The notes: generated from the sequence alone by a model not told the origin. A stretch of DNA of 64,000 nt from Coniella vitis (GCA_011317545.1 WUJK01000004.1:1054001-1118000); one strand, 5' to 3'; counted from the stretch's first letter, positions 12,692 through 25,052 are shown. Translations and numbers: made by a program.

Positions 12692-13163
12692 AGCAACCGG
12701 GCAGCGGCAAATGCCGTTCGCCCAAAGCTGACGCTTCCGTTGTCCTTGAAGACGCGCACTGGGGACACGATCTAGACCTTTCAACCTCATGACTGTTGGG
12801 TCCGTGTCCACACCCAGCAGGCCGTGAGCAGGCCGCGCCTATCAAATACTCAAGTCGCGATGCATGAGTTTCGAGCCAGTAGACGCCAAGTTCTGTATAC
12901 CATCAAAGGTAATAAGTATGCGAGTGCTGCTCGGCTGGTTCCTAAACCAATTGTCCGCGGGTGGTCGTGACTTGAAAAGAATCTGCTGGGGGGTTTGGAC
13001 ATCCATAGAATAGTTCTGCGACTCTGGTGGACTTTTGGCCCTTGATGAGTTCTATGGATGCTCCGCAGATCTTTTCCTTCCACCTATTCACGGTTGCATT
13101 GTGATATACAGTACAACTGAGTACAGTAGTAGAGTCTCGTTGGGAAAAGTGGTACTGGCCCCT

Positions 13164-13172
13164 TACTATGTA
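13164..13172 (+). promoter_or_regulatory. Recurrent 9-mer TACTATGTA (copy 3)
   Basis: Exact copy about 430 nt upstream of the gdt1-like start codon, flanked as CTTACTATGTAGAG. Confidence 0.4.
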
Positions 13173-13601
13173 GAGCCCCCTTAATTGCCGGTACTCAGCA
13201 CCATGCCTGAATAGCTGACTAACAGTGGTTTGGGGATGCTCCTCACCCAGTCGTGTCCTCCTGTTTCCCGCATCGAGGCTACACACTGTCACTTTTCTTC
13301 TCAAGCTGCCTTCTCCCAGGTAGGTCTCGCAACCGGGGCCTTGCAAAGTCGTCTTGCATTTTGTTTCCTTTGCCTCTCTCTGCTTCTGCTTTGCTCAGCT
13401 TCAGGCTCGAAACCGGCTCCCTTGCTGTGATTTCTGGTATCCTTCGTCTTCTCGCCAAGCCGTCTTGTCCTTTGGCGCCCACCTGGCAGAGATCAGCGCT
13501 TGCGCGGTCGTCTGCTTCCAATACAGGATCGGACCAGGGCCCTTCTCCCGCCGCAGAGTATCTACACTGGGTGCCTCAAGTGCGAGAGCACTGCTACCAA
13601 G

Positions 13602-15293
13602 ATGAAATTCCAAATCCAAAATTCGTCGCTGCCCATCCTCCTACTATCCTCCATCGCCGCCACATCCGCCATCGCCGCCTCGCTCGATTCGTCATATGCT
13701 GTCAAGGCCGCTGCAGATTTGCCCGGCGGATCGCTCAGCACCACCTCTGCCAGCAAGGCAGGCACGAAAGACGCACCCGTGGACGGCGTTGACGGACGTC
13801 CACATGAAGGCCCCTTTGTCGAAGCCGAGAACCTGCGCACTACCGCTAGTGACACGAAAAAGGACCTACCCCCGCTCGAAGGCCGGCCCAGAGATCCAAC
13901 CATCATTGACGGCATCAAGATTCCCGAGACCAATGATGGAGTCATGAACGATCGGAATCGGGCAGGTCCCAAAGAAGGCACTACTGGCACATCAGGTGGT
14001 GTGAGCGAAAAGGACCAGGTGCGCAAGGCCAAAGAGGGCGCGACAGGAGAGAAGGCCGAGAACAAGCCGGAGGCGCCCAAGGAGGCCCCCCCTTTACCGC
14101 ATAGTGAACAGGAGAAGATGAACAACGAGGATACAAAGAAGGACAAGAGCAAGCTCGATTCGAAGACCGGCAGCGATGCGTCCGGGCTTGAGGTTCGTCA
14201 TATACAGACAGGTCCATTACTTGTTCAAACAAGCGACTAACTATGCGATACAGAAGCCCGTAGGACTGCCCGAAAAGACTTATGACCAGACGATCCCTAT
14301 TCCCGATTCTGCGAACAAGAACCATCTCGACGTCTCTCCCGGCAAGTCTGCTGGCAAATCAGGCAATCTTGCTGCCGAAGATCCTGACGGCATTATCCGG
14401 CCTTTCCACTCGTTCATCCTGTCCATGACCATGATCCTCTTTTCCGAAGTGGGCGACAAGACCTTCCTTGTTGCCGCGCTCATGGCCATGAAGCATGATC
14501 GCATCGTTGTCTTCACTGCTGCCCTGGGCGCCCTCATTACAATGACGGTTCTGTCTGCAATCCTCGGTCACGCGGTGCCTACGCTTATCCCTAAAAAGGT
14601 CACCAACTTCCTCGCCGCTGCACTGTTTCTTGTTTTTGGCGCGCGCTTGCTCAAAGAGGGACTGGCAATGAGCCCCGATGAAGGCGTGTCTGCCGAGATG
14701 GCCGAGGTCGAAATGGAACTGGAAGAGAAGGAGAACGCAGCGCGAAAGGCCGGGCGACGACGCTCATCCATTAGCCCATATGCCCTCGAGATGGGCCTTA
14801 ACCGGACACACACTCGCAAGTCTCGTTCACAGTCTCGTTTTCCTACACCACCACGAAGTCCTTCGGCATCGCCAGAACGCAGCCCCAGCCCCAACCGCAA
14901 CCCCCTGGGCTCCATTATCGATGGTGCTAGCAACCTATTTTCGCTTCTCCTGAGCCCTGCATGGGTGCAAACTTTTGTTATGACATTTTTGGGTGAATGG
15001 GGTGACCGCAGCCAGATTGCAACCATTGCAATGGCTGCTGGTCAGGACTATTGGTGGGTGACGTTGGGTGCAGTTTTGGGTCACGCTTGTTGCACGGGCG
15101 TTGCCGTGCTAGGTGGCCGTGCTATCGCTGGGCGTGTATCGCTCCGAGTTGGTAAGTTGCAAACATTTTGTATTATACACAAGTCCTGGCTGTGTCCTTG
15201 ATCTAACGTCATTTAACAGTGACCATCGGCGGCGCGGTGGCATTCCTCGTGTTTGGTGTCATTTACCTCATTGAGGCTGTGTGGGCGTCCTGA
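13602..15293 (+). CDS. gdt1: Gdt1/TMEM165-family (UPF0016) Golgi Mn2+/Ca2+ transporter
   Basis: The UPF0016 family exchanges Ca2+/Mn2+ for protons in the Golgi and supports glycosylation. Exons are 13602-14192, 14254-15151 and 15220-15293, giving 520 residues; both introns are GT-AG (61 and 68 nt). The ATG at 13602 opens into a signal sequence (LPILLLSSIAATSAIAAS). The two inverted family motifs E-x-G-D-K/R-T/S are present: SEVGDKTF near residue 261 and GEWGDRSQ near 443, each in a multi-helix bundle, with a basic Ser/Pro/Arg-rich cytosolic loop between (HTRKSRSQSRFPTPPRSPSA). Unusual is a roughly 215-residue hydrophilic Lys/Glu/Pro-rich segment between the signal sequence and the first bundle. 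Family members without it are about 280 residues, so this protein is nearly doubled. The family call is firm. Confidence 0.88.
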
Positions 15294-16988
15294 GCAACAA
15301 GATCCCATGCTATCATCGTCAAGGTGGACTCTTTGCTGGTGGGCAGGGTCATAGAGGACAAGAAGTCATGCTTTCTACAGACAGAACATGTATTGTCTTC
15401 GCTTCGGGTCCCCGGGGAAAAAGACGGAACAGGGACAAAAAAAACAACTTGCATAGCTGGCGTTGGGACTCGGGGCTTCTGTGAGCTGGGAATATACAAT
15501 CGGAAAATAATTCGTTGCAGTTTCGTTGAGAAGTCTACAAACTAGGGTGGGAGTGTGACAACAGTGCGTGCGAGTTGCATCCTTTATTCTAGCTGAAATA
15601 ATGAAGATGTGCATGAGTGGCAGGAAGACCATGAAGGCACGGTCGAGAACGAAATATGTTTGCATTCGTTCAATAGCATAGCATTCTGGTTGTTTCGCGG
15701 CATCTTTGTGTGCTCGATAATGAGCATTTTCTCTTGAACAGACGCTTCAAAGCTGGAGCGGCCTAGTAAATTGACCTACCATTCGAACAACACAAGGCGA
15801 CATGTCGAATACTCCTTGCGAAGGGAGGAACCCAAGTGGATGAAGACAAGAAGACGAGGAAAAGAAAAGTGTCGGATAAATTTCAAAAAGAAAAGACTAA
15901 AAAGAAAAACAACACGCCGAGTCGGCTGAGGGTGGCTAGGTATCGTGCCGAGTTCGACTGTCGCGCGTCTGGGTTGCTTCGGGGGGTGGATATCCCGAGG
16001 TCTGATTGATCTGGCGGTAATCGTAAGTATACTTGGGTAGCCAATAAAGCGTAAAGAGTGAACAACTATGACTTTCCATGAATCTGTATAAAAGTGCAAG
16101 AATTGTTCCAGTACCACGAGCACGCGACGATCCACTTCAGAGACTCTTGGTCATCTTGTTTCTTCTCGTCCCACCATCCAGAGGAGTGTACGCTTTCAAG
16201 AGGCGGAAGAATTACATGGTACAGCATAAGTAAAAATATATAACATGATTTTCAGGCCGAGACTCTCTACTTTTACTGGACTTGGTATCCTTTTTTCTTT
16301 TCCCTCACATGTCAGTACACGTATCAAGACCTATCCATGAAACTCCGTTTGCACATACTATGCAGTAGACCTCCTGCTTCCTCACCTGAGAATGATGGAC
16401 CCCCCAGCTCCCTTCTGGTCCTCGCTTTGCGCCCGCACTTGACCGACCGATCCGCCACAGCTGCAGCCGGCCCCCCCTCTTTCCGCCAAAAGAAAAGAAC
16501 AGCACACACGCAATCTGTCGGTATGCAGAGGGCGCCAAAAGAGGGGCGAATACAGACCCCTTGGTTCTGCGGCGGGCTTTCTTTTTATATGATTGATTGA
16601 TTGATTGATTGTACTTTTTTCCAGAAGTATCAGTGTACTATACTACTAGTACACATGATTCGCACGCGAATCTCCCGGTCTTCGCTCCGGGGTGGGGTCG
16701 GGGGAGAGGAGAGGAGAGAGACGAGTTCGTGCAGTTGACAACTTGACTTGCACCAGGCGGGCAGTTTGTCAAAATGGTCATGGTCAATTTGGCAACCCTT
16801 TCCTTTCCTTCCTTCTTCCCCTTCCCAAACCCACATAAACGAAGCACACGGAACCACTATCATATTAGAACAAGGAGACATAGCCATCTTCGGCTCCGAT
16901 TTCGTTCCACTTCTCCCATCTTTTGTTTGTCTTGGATACACACACACGCACATACATAGCCTTTCTATTATATTTCTCACCAGCAATC
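15294..16988. other. Intergenic region upstream of rhaM
   Basis: These 1.7 kb have no supported gene; a 119-residue open frame on the minus strand near 15776-16135 has no recognisable features. A tandem GATT microsatellite sits at about 16591-16611. CT-rich leader sequence (CCTTTCCTTCCTTCTTCCCC) precedes the mutarotase start. Confidence 0.55.
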
Positions 16989-17710
16989 ATGAGCCAGCTC
17001 TGGTCCAAAGGCGGCCCGCCCACCATTTCTCTCTGGCAAAAGCCACCTACATCGCCCACGGCCTCGCAGCACATCCCCGACGCCGCGCCTCTATCCCCGT
17101 CCGAAACCCGAGTGCGGAACCCAGGCAAGCGGTATGCCCAGATTGTCAAGCTCAAGCCAGAGCACTACGAAGAGTACAAGAGAGTGCACGTTGCCGTTTG
17201 GCCAGAGGTAGCCAAGCAGATCAAGAACTCGAATATTGTGGATTGTACGTTCGATGTCGTTGTTTCCTTGCCTTCTGTCATGGTTGCCTGATCTCGCTCT
17301 GGGAAAGACCGGGGCGAAACAAGAAGTGAGGACAGATGCCAAGGCTCAACGTCTAGGCACCCTGGCTTACTTACTCGTGCACGCGAGTATATACATAGTA
17401 GAGCTGTTGTTCATGACCTTTGGTAACAAACTGAAAACCACACAAAGCTGACTCGCGCTCTGGCGTTGTTCCTTCGGATATAGATAGCATATTTTACGAC
17501 GATCTCTCGCACACCTTGTTTGCAACCTTCAAATACGTCGGCTATGATTACGCAGGTGATATGGAGAGGATGAAGGACAACCCAAAGGTGCGCGAGTGGT
17601 GGAAGATGACAGACAAGTTCCAAGAATCCTTTGTGCCCGGCGCCGAGAGCAGCGAGGCTGGTGAGCCGTCCTGGTGGAAGCCTGTCGAGGAGGTCTTTTA
17701 CCAAGCCTAA
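16989..17710 (+). CDS. rhaM: L-rhamnose mutarotase (RhaM/DUF718 family)
   Basis: Probably interconverts alpha and beta anomers of L-rhamnose before catabolism. Exons are 16989-17244 and 17484-17710 with a GT-AG intron of 239 nt, giving 160 residues. The alpha/beta-barrel family signature is visible: GKRYAQIVKLKPEHYEEYKR, VHVAVWPEVAKQIKNSNI, then YSIFYDDLSHTLFATFKYVG, MKDNPKVREWWKMTD and a Trp-rich end (EPSWWKPVEEVFYQA). The N-terminal 45 residues extend beyond bacterial RhaM and are Ser/Pro-rich. No other rhamnose-pathway gene lies nearby. The intron holds one TACATAGTA 9-mer (17392-17400). Confidence 0.85.
17392..17400 (-). promoter_or_regulatory. Recurrent 9-mer TACTATGTA (copy 4, intronic)
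   Basis: The plus strand reads TACATAGTA. This is the only copy not in intergenic DNA; it lies inside the rhaM intron. Confidence 0.3.
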
Positions 17711-18037
17711 TGCAGGTAGCTACTGTGTCCGTTGGACAAAACCCAGCGACCTTGGGTCTGATAATCCGGTCCGTCTTGTGCCTGTCGAGATTGTCAGGAT
17801 AGAATGCGACATAGAAGATTTGATAGACCACATTGACAACCAGAGATCCGCGAGCCTTTTGGCCGCCATCTACACTTCAGAGTCAGCACCGGTGCGATAG
17901 CAACGAGATGGGCGAAATGGCAGGCCACTGCAATACTCCGCAAAGCAGCGTGACTGACGCAGTATCGTGAGGCTTTGTAAATAGGGAGTCGCAGTGCTGT
18001 AAAGAGCCTTGTTTCTCACAGATGTGCCAGCTCGGCT
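17711..18037. other. Convergent intergenic spacer
   Basis: A 327-nt shared 3' region between rhaM and the thioredoxin-like gene. Nothing specific was seen. Confidence 0.55.
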
Positions 18038-18777
18038 TCAGCTTTTGAAGCTGCCAAATAGACCCCCAAACAAGCTTCCACCGCTGCCGCCACCTCCTCG
18101 CCCACCATGGCGTCTTGCTTCGGTGCGGATCCACTCTTCCAGAAACTGCTTGTCTTTCAACTTATTCCCGTCAACCACTTTTGTTTCCACTTGTGCCTCA
18201 CCGGCGTCAAAGCTGAGTAACGTGGGCACCTTGTTGATCATGTAGGTCAAGCCAAGCCCGGCGCTCGTAACATCGGGTGCGTCTAGCTCGACCTCAGCAT
18301 AGGTGACTCCGCCTTCAGCGTCTCCAACACCAGATTCGATGAGTTGTTTGAGGAGAGGCGAGATAGTGTGGCAGGTCGGGCACCACGATGTTGTCCAGAG
18401 GGTCAGCAGTGGGCGGCGGGAGGAAGACGAGAGTTGGAGATAGGTCTGAAGCTGGTCCGAGTTGCGAACTCTAGAACGACGTCAGTCCTCAGTGTCAAGC
18501 TAATAGACGCAATATTTGCGCAGCATAGATAAGACTGTTTCAAAGCAAGGACCTACGATGAGTACACGCGATTCTTGAATTCCAAGCGACTGGGCGTCGC
18601 AGAGAACTGCCGGAAGTGATTGGCCGGCTGGTGGCTCAGGGCCTGGCAACCCCGACCCTTGGTCTGGGGTAACGTGGATCTGGGGACCAGGACTGGCCTG
18701 ACAGATAGGCCGAGGCGGTCAAGAGACTGCAAAGCAGCCATCATTGTGTTATTGAGCCGCATCGAAGGCATGGCCAT
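18038..18777 (-). CDS. Mitochondrial thioredoxin-domain protein
   Basis: Thioredoxin-fold protein, probably imported into mitochondria. Minus-strand exons are 18777-18557 and 18470-18038 with an 86-nt GT-AG intron, giving 217 residues; the ATG at 18777 is followed by more in-frame ATGs at 18771 and beyond. The first 70 residues are basic and hydroxylated with few acids (HQPANHFRQFSATPSRLEFK), like a matrix presequence. The thioredoxin core carries the redox motif SWCPTCH, a beta strand (PLLTLWTT) just before it, and the cis-proline segment INKVPTLLSFD. The tail is Gly/Arg-rich (RGGGGSGGSLFGGLFGSF). The redox partner cannot be inferred. Confidence 0.8.
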
Positions 18778-20634
18778 CGTCCAATCTGGTAGCTCAAGGC
18801 TGACAGTAGAATGTGCGCATGAAGCGTGGGATTACACTGTTATGGCGCAAGGATGATTCGCGTGTTGAGGCTCTGGCCTGTCCAATTGAACGCGTTGCAC
18901 AAGCGTGACACGTGTATCTTGTCGGGCCCGTGAGCTTTGGGGAGTTTGGGTGTATGCGTGAAAGGTTGCGCTAGATACCTGTTGACGACCGGCCTGTAGA
19001 TGATTTGCAGCGGCAGATGCGGGAGTGCGTGCATACTATGTACAGCACTATGTACAGCGCTTTCCGCGTCTGTCTTGCGTCATCGCGCAGCCAGCGCCTC
19101 GAGATATGGCAGCCCACAATACCCATGGGGCTCGCGCACGAGGCCTGGGATTGGAACTGCGACTGTCACGTAACAAGATGGGGCGTTTCTTCACATGTAC
19201 AGCTGCAGCCGACACGTCAAACCACAAACCTCGGATTAAGACTCCAACTTAATCTTACTGGTGTAATGACATTTGCGCTGATGTGATAACGCCAACGGAA
19301 AAGAAAAGAAAGCAGAAGATCAACGCATGAACACGCAGAGTGTTTTGAAAAGCAACAAACGGTCATCCCTCAATCGTCTGACGCAAAGGCCACCAATACC
19401 ACCGAATGCTGCCATTCCCTCTAGCGATCCGTCCATCTTCGGCCTATCATGGTATCCTAGCAGCCTGGCAAGAAGCTGGGGCATGTGCGAGTCAGATAAA
19501 CGCTTTGCAGTTTGCAAAGCTGCAAAATTTGGTGATAGACAGGCGGTTTAGTTTGTTTCAGAGCCCATTCAAGATGGCGGTAAACTCGATCTGGAGCTGC
19601 GCTGTAGCTGCAGAAACTAAGTCAATGCCCTGAACGCCAGGCTCCAGCAACGACTTCAAGCTCCCTTGGCACCCCTGGCACCCCAAGTAGCCCTGCACCA
19701 TAAACCGTCCACGTGGAGACATCGCCTGGGTGCCATCCCTGCCATTGCCACTCTACCCAACACCCCAAAAGCCAGGCAGCCTGTAGCGCTACGACCACTG
19801 CAACAATCACTAAAAGCGGCATTCCAAAGTAGCACCAACACGAGCACATCGAAGAGCGTGGCATTGCTTTTGCGACAATCTGACGCCTTGCTCCTTTCAG
19901 TTTCCCCGGCCTTATCTCGCGCAGCTTTCCGATGAGGGCTGCTCGAAATAGCCTTGCGCGTCAGCACATCTCAGCAATCTTTGGCTCCTCCCCGTTGATC
20001 CAGTGGGTTTTGGCCTCGCCTGGCGTTGGTATCCCGTTCCTTTGTGGAGCATCTCTCCGCCACCCAGCCGGTCAGTACGACCGTAGCATGACAGTCAAGC
20101 AGACGATAGTGCCGGGATCCCTGGCCACTGGAAAGAGGACCCTGGGTCAGTATCAATCCATCCAGTTGCTGCTGCGAATAGTTAATGATAAGAAAGAACA
20201 AGATCCCACCGTCTGTCCAAGTGCCCGTAAGGTTCTCTTTTCTTGTTCTTTTTCTTTTTAAAAAGTAACTTCTATCTTGTCAATACTATTGAGCTACCTC
20301 CGATCATATACTTCTTCTACTCACCGTTGAAAGAGGTAAAGAGCAACAAAAAAAAAAGCAGCGAGGCAAGCCTCCAGTGGTTGCTCCTTTTGGCCTCGTG
20401 AGGCTAAGACAAATTGTCTTCCGCCAACACCCCATATTTTGATTTTCCAACAATATTCGTAGTCACTCGCCCACGATAAAGAGACGTCCAGCTTGAGACT
20501 CACGGCACGTCCGAGAACGCCATAGATCAACTCAACTACACGCGTGCTCTCCAGGTTTGCCCACAGTCCAGCGCACACAACGGCACAGAAACTGCAAGCG
20601 CCCACTAAAGCGTCCACAGTCGGTCGTGGTCGTG
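18778..20634. other. Divergent promoter region thioredoxin-like / MFS
   Basis: 1.86 kb without a supported gene. It carries TACTATGTA at 19034-19042 followed directly by a near copy (CACTATGTACAG), and CCTAGCAGCC at about 19455. Open frames here are short and lack codon-level or family support. Confidence 0.55.
19034..19042 (+). promoter_or_regulatory. Recurrent 9-mer TACTATGTA (copy 5)
   Basis: Exact copy, followed within 4 nt by a one-mismatch copy, so the pair may act together. Confidence 0.4.
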
Positions 20635-23230
20635 ATGACTGCACCTAGCGGGTCCAAACGCTTTTCCTCGCGCATACCCTTCTTCTCAAGCAGAGCGAAC
20701 GATGAGAAATCTGTTGATCGCACGTCGGCTGACGAGGATGTCAATGCACCCGCAAAGCCTGCGAAATGGAGTTTTGGCGTTTTGAATGACAGGGAAACGG
20801 TCGAAGTTCCAGGTACGTCAGCGAATTTGGCAGAGTGAGGTTTTCTGCACCTCCGAGAGCATTGAAAGTCCGTCGGGTTCGAAATGGCGAATTGACAATG
20901 CCCAGGATCGGTTTTGCTCCTTGCAAATCACAAGAATGAGCCTCTCGGCCTGCGCAACGCACCCGCCAGAACATCACACTCTTCACTTCCCATCTCGGCG
21001 CCGCCGACGCCAAGGACCGCGCCGCAGGACGACAAGAAGAAAACCTCGGATGGCAAGATCATTCTTGAACCTCAGCCGGAAAACTCAGCAAATGACCCCC
21101 TCAACTGGCCGACCTGGAGGCGTGATGCTGCCTTGTTGTCCCTTGGCTTGTATTGCATGATTGGAGGTGAGTTTTCGCGACTCGGCTTTGAGCGACTCAA
21201 GTCTATAGACTGATTAAGCTTCAATATCACAGGTGGTATGACACCTGTTCTGGCCGCTGGTTTCTCGAATGTGGCCAAAGACTTTGATATCCCCGTAGCC
21301 CGCGTAGCACTGACTACGGGGCTCTACATGATGGGTCTGGGTCTGGGATCAGTCATTTTCTCTCCCACGGCTATTCTGTTCGGCAAACGGCCAGTATACC
21401 TCTTTGGCGCCCTTCTCTTTATTGGCACCTCGTGCTGGTGCGCCACAGCCCAGAGCTTTGGCTCTCTGATTGCGGCTCGTGTTCTTCAAGGTGTGTCAGT
21501 CAGCCCTGTAGAATGTTTGCCATCCGCAACAATCGCCGAGATCTACTTCCTCCACGAGCGGTAAGTCTTTCACACCCTTCACACCGCAGACTCCATGATA
21601 TGGTTATGGTCATCACATGCTAAGATTGCTTCTAGGGCTTTTCGAATCGGCGTATATACCCTTCTCTTGCTCAGTGGCAAGAACTTGACGCCTTTGGTCA
21701 GCGCGGTCATCATCCAGTCCTTGAGCTGGCGATGGGTATTCTGGTAAGGCCCCAATGCTGATGATAAGTTCCACATGCTCTCATGCTTTTCATGCTAACC
21801 AGCGTCTTTGCAGGGTTGTTGCAGCCACTGTAGGGTTTTCTGGCGTGTTGGTCTTGTTGTTTGTCCCAGAGACTTTCTGGGAGCGAGCACCTGTACCAAG
21901 AAAGCGAGCGCCCACTAGACCCGGCATGCTCTCTCGTCTATCTTCCGCATGGTCTCAACAAGCTCACCACCGCCAACAAAACCCTTATCCCGAAGCATCT
22001 CGGAGACAGGCGCCAGGAGTTCACCAAGACCTTCAGTCTGGAACGAATTCGATGGTGGATGTCGCCAAAGGCACTCAAACCCCACGCGAAGCGCATCATG
22101 TCAAGTTCATGGAGGCTGAGGATGAGAGCGCTACTTCGGCCGGCTTGAAACTGGACGAGAAAGAGAAGGAGAAGAATAGCGATGCCATTCTGAGCGAGCC
22201 AAGCCCGTTAACTCCTGCGCCACGGGAGATGGAGCACATGGATGACACATCCCAACAGCCCCCCAAGCCTGCGCCTCTGCTTCTTGCATCTCCTGGTGCC
22301 GTATCGGCACTCAGCACTCCTGTGCCCACGGCAGCGCGAGCCGAGCCAACGTCGGCTCCCATAAGCCGGAATTCATCCTTCTTGAACCACCTCCCGTGGG
22401 TCCATCATCAGAGCGATGAAGAGCGACAGGCAGCAGAAGCTGCTCGCAATACCTACTCGGGCCACTGGCGCGATCGCGAAGCCAAGTCTTTTGTGCAGCA
22501 GCTCCGCCCTTGGCATGGTCGTCTCAACAACGATAAGTGGCTCAAGGTTGCCATCCGCCCGTTCATTCTCTTTACATATCCCGCCGTTCTCTGGTCTGCC
22601 GCTGTCTACGCCTGCTCGATCGGCTGGCTGATTGTCATCTCCGAGTCCGTTACCGTCATCTACCGCACAGAATACTATCACTTCAATGCGCTTCAAACCG
22701 GACTCATGTACGTCGCACCTTTTGTCGGTGGTGTTCTTGGCACGGCTGTAGCGGGCAAAGTCTCGGACATTGTGGTCAAAGCCATGGCGCGACGCAACGG
22801 CGGCTTGTACGAGCCTGAATTCAGACTCGTAATGGCTATCCCCATTGCGATTACCACCGTCATCGGATTGATGGGCTTTGGTTGGAGTGCCCAGGCCGAA
22901 GATGCCTGGATTGTGCCGACGGTATTTCTCGGCGTGGTCAGCTTCGGCTGCTCGCTCGGAAGCACCACCTCCATCACCTTTTGCGTCGATTCATACCGGC
23001 AGTACGCTGGTGAGGCGCTGGTGACGCTCAACTTTAGCAAAAACATTCTCCACGGGCTGGTTTTCAGCTTCTTTGTTACGGAATGGCTCGAGGCTGATGG
23101 AGCCAAGAGCGTGTATATATGGATTGGGGTCATTCAGCTGATTCTGCTTGCCTTTACGATTCCCATGTTTATTTACGGAAAGAGGGCGCGCATGTGGACC
23201 ATCAGAAAGAATCTGATGGAGAAGTTCTAG
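20635..23230 (+). CDS. Major facilitator superfamily transporter (DHA1/Hol1-like)
   Basis: Plasma-membrane or vacuolar secondary transporter. Exons are 20635-20812, 20906-21166, 21233-21560, 21636-21743 and 21814-23230, giving 763 residues; all four introns are GT-AG and keep frame. After a roughly 60-residue hydrophilic start comes the fungal MFS entry motif ANDPLNWPTWRRDAALL, then helices 1-6 with GLGLGSVIFSPTAILFGKRP (loop 2-3 motif A equivalent) and RVLQGVSVSPVECLPSATI. A very long central cytosolic loop of about 210 residues (coordinates about 21880-22510) is Pro/Ser/Glu-rich. Helices 7-12 follow (FILFTYPAVLWSAAVYAC to VIQLILLAFTIPMFIYG). The substrate is unknown; Hol1-type cation/polyamine transport is one possibility. 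Confidence 0.82.
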
Positions 23231-23828
23231 GTGAATTTCTCCACAGTCACATGGTGATGCATCCTGAGGGCAGAGAACGTGATGCTTCTTGAACGCATAT
23301 ATTTGGCGTTATTGGGATCTTCTTGGGTTGAATGAGTGCGTATGGAACTTCTTGGGACTGCCGGTTGAGAAAGGCGTGTATATGAATTATCCTTGTCGTT
23401 ATTTTGTATATAAGTTCCTATTTATTAGGTTTATGCGCTTCACGCACAGCGTGTTCTGCCAGCTATAAATTGAATTATGAAACTGCCACGATGGCACCTA
23501 TCTTTATTCTATGTCGACAAGAATTACATGTTTTGATTCCTGAACTGTCGGTAGACGGTCTTCAAGTTGGATGCCCAACGGCCAGAATTCGAACCTGTTG
23601 CCTCTAGTGCTGAGTATACATACGCCCGCCGCGGGAAGCCGTCATTCCCCACACACAAAGTCTCAAACCTCAGTGCTCGCCTCACGAAATTCTGACTCGA
23701 CCCAGACCACCACGCCTCTCTTTCTGCTGAACACGATACGTTCCATACAAAACCAGATTTCATCCTCGCAAAAACAAAGAGGGACAAGAAAGAAAAGAGA
23801 GAGGGAGAGAGAGCCGGAGAAGAAGAAA
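23231..23828. other. Intergenic region upstream of elp6
   Basis: A 598-nt spacer between two co-oriented genes. A purine-rich leader (AAGAAAAGAGAGAGGGAGAG) lies just before the elp6 start. No other feature was seen. Confidence 0.5.
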
Positions 23829-25052
23829 ATGGGCATACAAATTCCATCACTCCTCGAACCCTACCTCACGGTACCGCCTGAGACATCACAGATCGTCCTT
23901 ACGGGCGTGCTAGGCGCGAGCACAAACTGGCTTGTCCTGCGACACCTGTACAGCCTGCTTGCCAACAGCAGCACTTACAACCCGACGCCGGCACATGCAC
24001 AAGAGGACGTTCAGGATGTGGGGGTTGTTTTTGTGAGCTTTTTGAGGGATTACGGGTTTTGGAAGGAGGGTGCTGGGCGGTTAGTACGTCTAGCTGTTTT
24101 CTTTTCTCTGTCCCGCCCTTTTTTCTTTCTTTCTTTCCTTTTTTTCTTCTTCTTTTCTTCTTCTTTCCCCTTGTCTAATATTCTCCCCGTCATCGCCTGT
24201 CTATGGCCTCAGAAGAAGGCCAATACGAACGTGCTGGCTAAACCTTTCACCAGGGTCTGAACTTGGATAATCTTACGGCACAAAACAAGTTTTGCTTCGT
24301 GGATGGTCTTTCGCGGCTGTTTGACGGTAATGCAAACGGTGGTGTCGCTAGTAAGCCTGGTGTCTCTACGCGCACGGCGGTGATACCTGGCGCTGAAACT
24401 GCTACAGCAGGGCGAGGAGCCCCCGTGTTCTTGGACAGCCCGCGCATTGCAGATGTCGCCAGGACGATCAAGGCCGTGATCCAACAGCAACAGCAGCAAC
24501 AACTGCAGCGCCGCATTGTGTTGATATTGGATCAGCCGGATGTGCTGCTTGCTGCTGCTGCTCCAGCTACGGATGGGGTGACCAGTGGGAGTCTACGGGA
24601 TCTTGTGTTGGATTTGCGCGAGGTGAGTGCTTTCTTCTGTCTAAAAGTTGATCAAGGCCTGGACCAAGACATGTGACGAGTTGCCCTGGTCATTACTCTT
24701 GCGGCCGAAGTGTTTTCGGAGCCCTTCCTCGTCTTTCAAAGAATTCAAAACTGATGAGAGCAAACAGAACATCCACGCTAGCATAATCACTCTTGCAGCA
24801 GATGAGCCATTGGTTGCATCGCAGACTACGACGCTGGAGAAGGAACACGCAGCATTCTTACTGTCGCTTGCCCATGAGGCTGAAGTAGTGCTCAGCCTAC
24901 GACTGCTGGATACAGGCACGGCCAAGGACGTCAGTGGGGTGGTGAGGGCCACCCGCGGAGGGGCAAGTTTGGACCGTGTGATTGAAGAGCACGAGTACCT
25001 GTATTATGTCGGAGGAGACGGCGGAGTCAAGGTCTTTGAGCGTGGACAGTAG
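23829..25052 (+). CDS. elp6: Elongator complex subunit 6
   Basis: Elp6 is a RecA-like subunit of the Elp4-Elp5-Elp6 ring of Elongator, which modifies wobble uridines in tRNA. Exons are 23829-24083, 24254-24622 and 24768-25052 (introns 170 and 145 nt, GT-AG), giving 302 residues. Start ATG: MGIQIPSLLEPYL. Family features are LTGVLGASTNWLVLRHL in the P-loop position (degenerate, as expected for Elp6), VVFVSFLRDYGFWKEGAGRLGLNL, KFCFVDGLSRLF and the Walker-B-like RRIVLILDQPDVLLAA, with a C-terminal half of beta strands ending HEYLYYVGGDGGVKVFERGQ. Exon 2 has a Gln-rich run (seven consecutive Q). Intron 1 contains a long T/C tract. Assignment rests on overall pattern. Confidence 0.8.

Larger units (their letters stand above)
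12369..13601. other. Divergent promoter region tbf1-like / gdt1-like
   Basis: These 1.2 kb between two divergent genes contain no supported gene. Two exact copies of the 9-mer TACTATGTA lie here (12683-12691 and 13164-13172), and one CCTAGCAGCC copy at about 12660. The last 350 nt before the gdt1-like start are C/T-rich, as in fungal core promoters. Confidence 0.6.

Noticed and set aside
23570..23650. Possible tRNA on the minus strand (B-box-like GGTTCGAATTC)
   Set aside because: No matching acceptor stem or A-box could be found at the right distance.
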